Origin: Pedobacter cryoconitis
GTDB lineage: Bacteria > Bacteroidota > Bacteroidia > Sphingobacteriales > Sphingobacteriaceae
NCBI RefSeq assembly: GCF_014207135.1
Contig: NZ_JACHCC010000001.1
Span: forward strand, 677,628-741,627
Length of the DNA: 64,000 nucleotides
Reading direction: 5' to 3'
In this document: positions 61,401 through 64,000 of the stretch, one piece after another
Numbering within the stretch: the stretch's first letter is position 1
How the letters are laid out: every line of letters begins with the position of its first letter
Notes under the pieces: model-generated
What the model was told of the DNA's origin: nothing
Databases searched by the model: none
Seen by the model: the letters and a program-made list of their open reading frames with translations, nothing else
Position numbers and translations under genes: made by a program

Positions 61401-63333
61401 GATGGTGGGGCATTATGAGCAGTTACTTCGGTCGGTTATCGCTCAGCCAACTCAGAAAATCAGTGCATTAGCTATGATTCCCCCAGTAGAAACCTCTTTG
61501 CTGGAGACATTATTCAGTGGTCCGGTAGTTGATTATCCAAAAGAAAAAACAGTAATGATGCTGTTTGAAGAATGGGCAATCCAGACGCCGGATGCTGTTG
61601 CTTTGCAATATGAAGAGGAGAAAATCACCTACCAGGAGCTGAATGAAAGAGCCAATCAGCTGGCGCATTACCTGCGTGGCAAAGATATCCATTCAGATTG
61701 CCTGGTTGGAATTTGTATAGGACGTTCAACTGATATGATTGCTGGTATATTGGGAATCTGGAAGGCAGGAGGGGCCTATGTCCCGATTGATCCCGGGTAT
61801 CCTGAAGAACGGATTGGTTATCTGTTGGCTGACAGTGGCGTGAATGTGATTGTAAGTAATAAACGCAGCCGGCAAAGTTTACCTGTTGAAAAGCAGGCTT
61901 TAATTATTTCTCTGGATGAAGATGATTTGCTGAGTCAGCAACCGGTTACTTCTCCTGAACATTTAACGGCTGTAGATAATCTCTCTTATGTAATCTATAC
62001 TTCTGGTTCGACAGGTAAACCCAAAGGGGTACTGGTAGAGCATCGTGGGATGCTCAATCATTTGTATGCTAAAGTGAATGAACTGCAGATGGATAATCAT
62101 ACGATACTCGCCTATACAGCTTCTTATACTTTTGATATTTCTGTATGGCAGATGTTTTGTGCTTTGCTGTGCGGGGGGCGTACTGTTATTTATTCTGATT
62201 ACCTGATCCTGCAGCCAGCAGCGTTAATGGAGCAGGTGGAAGCAGACAGGGTAAGTATTCTGGAACTGGTACCTTCTTATCTGGCAGCAGTTTTACAGGA
62301 AAATACAACTGCGACTTTAAAATGTCTGCGCTATTTACTGGTTACGGGTGAGGCAGTCAGTCAGGCCTTGCTGGCACAATGGTTCAGCCACCCAGACTAT
62401 AGGAATATTCCGGTTGTGAACGCCTACGGACCTACAGAAGCTTCGGATGATATTACCCATCATTTTATGTACAGTACTCCGGCAGGAAGTAATGTGCCAT
62501 TGGGGAAAACCATACAAAACTTACATATCTATATTTTGGATACTTACGGACATATATGCCCGGTTGGTGTACCTGGAGAGATTTGTGTAGCTGGTGTTGG
62601 GGTATCCCGTGGTTATCTGAACAGAGAGGAGCTGACCAGGGAGAAGTTTGTACAAGACCCTTTCCATTCCGGTCAGCGTATGTACAAAACCGGCGATTTG
62701 GGAAAATGGCTACCGGATGGCAATATAGAATATCAGGGGCGTATTGATGATCAGGTTAAAATCCGTGGTTATCGTATAGAGCTGGGCGAAATTGAACACG
62801 TGCTAAATCAGCATCCGCTGGTCTTACAAAGTGTGGTGATTGCAAAATCTGATACCAATGGAATGAAGCGGTTGATTGCTTATTTCGTGCCGTCTAAAGA
62901 AGAAGCTAAGGAAGAACTCTTTACTTACCTGAAATCCAGCTTGCCAGAATACATGGTACCTGTACTGGTTGAACTGGATGAATTACCACTCACTGCCAAC
63001 GGGAAAATAGATAAGAAATCATTACCGGACCCAACGGGGGAAATGTTGCTGACTAATGTCTATGTAGGGCCCCAGAATCCAACTGAGGAAGTTTTAGCTG
63101 AAATCTGTCAGCAGTTATTAGGTATAGAACGGATAGGGGTAGATGATAACCTGTTTGAAATAGGTATGCACTCCTTATTGGTAATGCGTTTGATAGCTGC
63201 TACACTGGAGGAATTCAAAATTGACATACCTGTCAGAACTTTCTTCGAGTTAGCGACAATTAGGTTGCTGGCTGAATACATAATAACAAGACAAGCAAAC
63301 AGTGCGAAGAAACGTACAAGAATAGTATTATAA
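52414..63333 (+). CDS. Three-module non-ribosomal peptide synthetase (C-A-T-E, C-A-T, C-A-T)
   Basis: 3,639-residue NRPS. Module 1: condensation domain (HHLIADG at 138-144), adenylation domain (about 455-935), carrier with LGGDS, S1008, and an epimerisation domain (HHLAIDG from 1196, then FNYLGQ). Module 2: condensation (HHILLDG from 1678), adenylation with YTSGSTGQPKG near 2147, carrier LGGHS with S2539. Module 3: condensation (HHIASDG from 2719), adenylation with YTSGSTGKPKG near 3195, carrier with S3587 in the unusual GMHS. Specificity residues read DIWELTADDK for modules 1 and 3 (acidic, fits a diamino acid) and DAFFLGITFK for module 2 (aliphatic, Ile/Val-like). There is no thioesterase; the chain goes on to the next gene. 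Expected order: D-diamino acid, Ile/Val, diamino acid. Confidence 0.93.
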   Translation: MSFQILPLHPAQKDVYIDQMINTEAPYYNVGGYILLKGLLDKEKFIAAVNSAPLVFDALKMRFDLQDPQPVAYLDETYDHFELPELVFEDGPDKKERVGQWIREQLAAPFKIEKTSIPVEQYLIQVQEDEYWYYFKFHHLIADGYGLSGLNQFIARKYKSLITADYEVEFKYPSYVEEAIRASAYHNSAEYAAEGEYWKKKVGKQTENLFQRRILSDNNLQTKSDTLILELTEKDRERLETLQLNTKANPQQLTMAALMIYFARTSSQTDFVFGIPLHRRRTKALRTIPGMFTGLIPFVGHCSPGTKLTDLIKSILSSQREDYRYQNYLIGDLKRFFRMETQLAADALTEIVVNYAPIDFQLDFGEGLKSQSINIPTGHVPFPIEMFWYDYGKQQPLQLRVDFQLQYFEKKEIELLTQRILYILEQFDTKLDNDIEAIHILPPAEQILLEEFSHQGACTPESAQTLPGLFAVQAALTPDAIAIRFEKQLISYKQLDEQSNQLSHYLRGQGVTTDSMVLLCMNRSIDMLVAILGVMKAGGAYVPVDPAYPAERINYILNDTSSGIVICNDESRASVIADVDMININDETLLLSRLPADYPAAVPGTHDLCYVIYTSGSTGKPKGVMVEHRGMLNHLFAKVADLQMNEQTRLAFTASSTFDISVWQMFAALLCGGSTVVYTDRLIYTPAELISAVAEDQVTILELVPSYLTAVLQEEMHTPLENLRYLLVTGEAVSQYLLNQWFTHPYYGTIPVVNAYGPTEASDDITHHFMYETPVTANVPLGKPLQNLRIYVLNESNEICHVGLPGEICVAGIGVARGYVGLPELTAQKFTQDIFSMDPSERMYRTGDLGRWLADGNIEYLGRIDDQVKIRGYRIELGEIESVLQQSELVREAVVLARADDKGHKRLIGYIVPVGKLDKENIVAYMRERLPEYMVPGMLVEMVAFPLTPNGKIDKKGLPDLDTDVVFTDDYVPAGNDVEEFLAVMWQELLGIERIGIHDNFFKLGGDSIIIIQLASRAKRAGYALQAKDVFQHQTIAQLAAWMSGKKKKNAGIAAGEEHVKGEAGLLPIQQWYFEQEPQETRALHHYNQSLLLKADKTINAELLSAVLSHLLEQHDALRFSYQRVGRKWSQTYGNQNSSLYTEDLSEAGSELSSLITTCCEQYQASLDLEKGDILRMVLIKTPESDTHNRLLIVVHHLAIDGVSWRILLEDIEELIAVAQSGKEMELAGKSSSYQRWYNHLTAYAQSNQLLSQRQYWENIALAKCHPLVENLVENSVLISDSKTYTAGLNATFTHLLLKESHQAYHTEINDILLAALVRTLTEWNGKKEVIIGLEGHGREEIGTGIDISRTVGWFTSLYPVLVDAGINATDEQLIKNVKEQLHGIPDKGLGYGILKYINKETVLQGDDPWEIVFNYLGQLDNLTKNSPHFQFAEEYTGHSVSPAHIMRDKLAIDGMIRDGVLQFQWSYSGLHYQESTIEQLSASYLTHLKTLIQFSSDQGKIREVFTPSDYGLPALVNYEALDEFLMQPGWPGNVLKRADTVDAIYQLSALQEGMLFHSLYNAGGTDYIEQFSCDLQLTDPEALQQSWNLLLKQHTVLRSSINYKELAIPVQCVHHEVELPFEILDYSHLNADDQQLAINAYVKIDRERPFDFEVPPLMRITLLQTGNESYHMLWTYHHILLDGWSLPVIIESILRYYNQLVSKEEVILGAEDKYEDYIRFIAHRDKWTEEVYWKEYLSGLETNTSLPFVKPSGNHTKVPEEFKEERLILNEETSQTITAYAKRNGLTLNTLMQGVWAFILHHYTGHNSIAYGVAVSGRPVDLADIEKRVGLYINTLPLHTRFEKETAIISWLQDIQRDQIRSREYEHIPLSQIQELTGIKGDLFDSLLVFENYPVSEVLKSEDWKLKVDHIDVKEQTNYPLVVVITASKETELRFTYNAGALDTIYVQQLARHFEQVLAEILAHEQGKLGHITLLTAQERERLLQYAGTEKYYPADKTITDLFEEQVWKTPDAVAVVEEDKFLTYAELNHRANRLARYLKYRGVKTETLVPICTNRSLDMIVGILGILKAGGAYVPVDPAYPQERIRFMLEDTGSRLLLTTLSYREQLAGQSDESMIICLDESIEFDEEQLDTEEVLLPEQLAYVMYTSGSTGQPKGVLVTHRNVVSLIHAANYIVLDKEDVLLSVGSIAFDATTFEYWGALLNGGRLVLGAENSLLDPVQLKRVLQEEGVTKMFFTTAWFNQLVDTDVTVFGRLSAVLTGGEKLSENHVKRFMQAYPEIVISNIYGPTENTTFSLSYVMNNQEITVNTPIGISLDNRSAYVLDQDQQLVPMGVTGELYVGGEGVARGYLNRPELTLERFITNPFHQDPAKRLYRTGDLVRMHLDGNIEFVGRSDNQVKIRGYRIELGEIENVLRQNSMVRNCVVVAKADRTGGKRLIGYVVEEEMFDKEKMNAWLKVRLPEYMVPSVWLTLEEIPLTVNGKTDYAVLPDPDINDLSINEYEAPRDETETKLIAVWQSVLNIQRINIHDDFFELGGHSLLAIRLLAAVRNELAVELSVDNVFTYTTVATMTAFIQQMESTVLLPEIVRQERPENIPLSFGQERLWFIDQLEGSVHYHIPAVLCLKGDLDVNALQTTFQDIVNRHEILRTVIGQKGGVPYQQILEPGTWKLSVVNPGADQQATILNFINQPFDLANDHMLRIGLIEIAGDEHLMVLSLHHIASDGWSLSVIVGELSELYNAYTSGLLPSLRELTLKYADYALWQRNYVSGEVLQLQQEYWKTQLSGTELLNLPTDYSRSAISSKHGTTTSFMLDPLLKEELNEFSQREGVTLFMTLLTTFKILLYRYSGQEDICVGTPIAGRRQKETENLVGFFINTLAVRCDLSGEPAFNALLKQVKDTFLAGYAQQDIPFEKVVESVVTSRDLNQNPLFQVLFTLQNIPDIPAFALNKLDVSVQTVPITAVQFDLTFTVVEEKEGLLLNIEYCSELFRGETITRMVGHYEQLLRSVIAQPTQKISALAMIPPVETSLLETLFSGPVVDYPKEKTVMMLFEEWAIQTPDAVALQYEEEKITYQELNERANQLAHYLRGKDIHSDCLVGICIGRSTDMIAGILGIWKAGGAYVPIDPGYPEERIGYLLADSGVNVIVSNKRSRQSLPVEKQALIISLDEDDLLSQQPVTSPEHLTAVDNLSYVIYTSGSTGKPKGVLVEHRGMLNHLYAKVNELQMDNHTILAYTASYTFDISVWQMFCALLCGGRTVIYSDYLILQPAALMEQVEADRVSILELVPSYLAAVLQENTTATLKCLRYLLVTGEAVSQALLAQWFSHPDYRNIPVVNAYGPTEASDDITHHFMYSTPAGSNVPLGKTIQNLHIYILDTYGHICPVGVPGEICVAGVGVSRGYLNREELTREKFVQDPFHSGQRMYKTGDLGKWLPDGNIEYQGRIDDQVKIRGYRIELGEIEHVLNQHPLVLQSVVIAKSDTNGMKRLIAYFVPSKEEAKEELFTYLKSSLPEYMVPVLVELDELPLTANGKIDKKSLPDPTGEMLLTNVYVGPQNPTEEVLAEICQQLLGIERIGVDDNLFEIGMHSLLVMRLIAATLEEFKIDIPVRTFFELATIRLLAEYIITRQANSAKKRTRIVL

Positions 63334-63350
63334 CATTTTAAATAGCTTAT

Positions 63351-64000
63351 ATGATTAACCAGAATTTAGCTGATGTCAAAAGCCTGTTAGAAAAAGCAAA
63401 TGACTTAGGTATTGAGATATTTCTTGAAGACGATGATCTGATAGTGGAGACTTTAGAAGAGACGGAGATTGATGAAGACTTTTGGGATGAACTGAAAAAA
63501 AATAAACCTCATTTAATAACATACTTTAAAGAAAATACGAATTTATCAGCTGTAGATAAGATTCAGGCTGTTAGCACCGGTATGAACCGTATTCCATTGT
63601 CATTCAGTCAGGAGCGGTTGTGGTTTATCGACCAGTTGGAAGGGAGTGTACCTTATCATATTACTGAGGTACTGGAACTCCATGGCGAGCTCAGCGAGGA
63701 AGCTTTGGTATATGCTTTACAAACGATTATCAACCGTCATGAAGTACTGCGGACAGTGATCCGGCAGGAAGATGGTCTGGCTTATCAGGTGGTTTTACCG
63801 GCAGATAGCTGGCAGTTATCTGCCATTGAAGCCGGTGAGGATATACAACAGGCTGTGGCAGCTTTCAGGCAGCAAACCTTTGATCTTGCCGCTGATCATA
63901 TGCTAAGAGCCGGATTGTTAGGTACAGCTACTGGCGGGCAATTGCTGGTGATTACGATTCATCATATTGCCTCGGATGGCTGGTCATCGTCTATCATTGT
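63351..64000 (+). CDS. Second NRPS with TubC-type docking domain, 5' part
   Basis: Start of a further peptide synthetase, cut by the right edge after 216 codons. Residues 1-55 look like a TubC N-terminal docking domain (VKSLLEKANDLGIEIFLEDDD, then FWDELKKNKPHLITYF), which receives the peptide from the carrier of the preceding enzyme. A condensation domain follows (IPLSFSQERLWFIDQLEG, then HHIASDGWS close to the window end). Its first half is very like condensation domain 3 of the preceding gene. It lies 17 bases after that gene and is surely co-transcribed. Further modules, release domain and tailoring genes are outside the window. Confidence 0.88.
   Translation, partial: MINQNLADVKSLLEKANDLGIEIFLEDDDLIVETLEETEIDEDFWDELKKNKPHLITYFKENTNLSAVDKIQAVSTGMNRIPLSFSQERLWFIDQLEGSVPYHITEVLELHGELSEEALVYALQTIINRHEVLRTVIRQEDGLAYQVVLPADSWQLSAIEAGEDIQQAVAAFRQQTFDLAADHMLRAGLLGTATGGQLLVITIHHIASDGWSSSII

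Noticed and set aside
1..64000. CRISPR arrays, tRNA or rRNA genes, insertion sequences
   Set aside because: No regularly spaced repeats, no cloverleaf or rRNA signatures, and no transposase or terminal inverted repeats were recognised. The only long direct repeat is the DUF2931 duplication.

Overview
The window looks like a chromosomal stretch from a Bacteroidota bacterium, most likely of the Pedobacter / Sphingobacteriaceae type. The pointers are an AT-leaning base composition, a Bacteroidota-type (subtype iii) type VI secretion system with TssR and a PKD-domain membrane-complex subunit, a CzcA efflux pump fused to its TolC-like partner, a TonB receptor with a CarboxypepD-like N-terminal domain, and DUF2490, DUF6660 and DUF2931 proteins. 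The genus is inferred from gene content only.

Region 1 (1-11.9 kb) is a T6SS structural cluster entering from the left edge: the end of tssG, convergent tssF and tssE, then a plus-strand run of envelope-complex genes (two small TssO-type proteins, a PKD protein, tssR), the sheath-recycling ATPase tssH/clpV, and sheath genes tssB and tssC, closed by a strong hairpin terminator. TssK and TssN are not seen and may lie to the left.

Region 2 (12-26 kb) is the tube, spike and cargo part. After a flavodoxin-like reductase come four Hcp (TssD) genes in an A-B-A-B pattern, VgrG, a DUF2235 (Tle-type) lipase effector, two DUF2931 lipoproteins that are tandem copies and probable immunity proteins, an unknown 331-residue protein, a DUF4280 PAAR-like tip protein, a 903-residue protein with an internal OmpA-like domain, a lipoprotein, and an unknown protein starting at TTG. 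The DUF2931 repeat unit carries the last codons of the effector and the first codons of the following gene, a clear duplication scar.

Region 3 (26-50.3 kb) is ordinary chromosomal content: a TPM-domain membrane protein, an MscS channel, an Nramp-related transporter, a heavy-metal efflux set (DUF6660, CzcA-TolC fusion, membrane-fusion lipoprotein, CDF exporter), a KUP potassium transporter, a diheme cytochrome c, an arylsulfatase with a LacI-type palindrome upstream, GNAT, VOC, alpha/beta-hydrolase and darcynin-like proteins, a TonB siderophore-type receptor, DUF2490, a Crp/Fnr regulator, a HAD hydrolase and a CAT-like acyltransferase.

Region 4 (50.3-64 kb) opens with an AT-rich gap and then holds the start of a non-ribosomal peptide gene cluster: an SbnB-type dehydrogenase (2,3-diaminopropionate formation), a 3,639-residue NRPS (C-A-T-E / C-A-T / C-A-T) and the start of a second NRPS with a TubC-type docking domain. 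The first and third adenylation domains read the same acidic specificity code, which fits a diamino acid and the adjacent SbnB. The cluster continues beyond the right edge.
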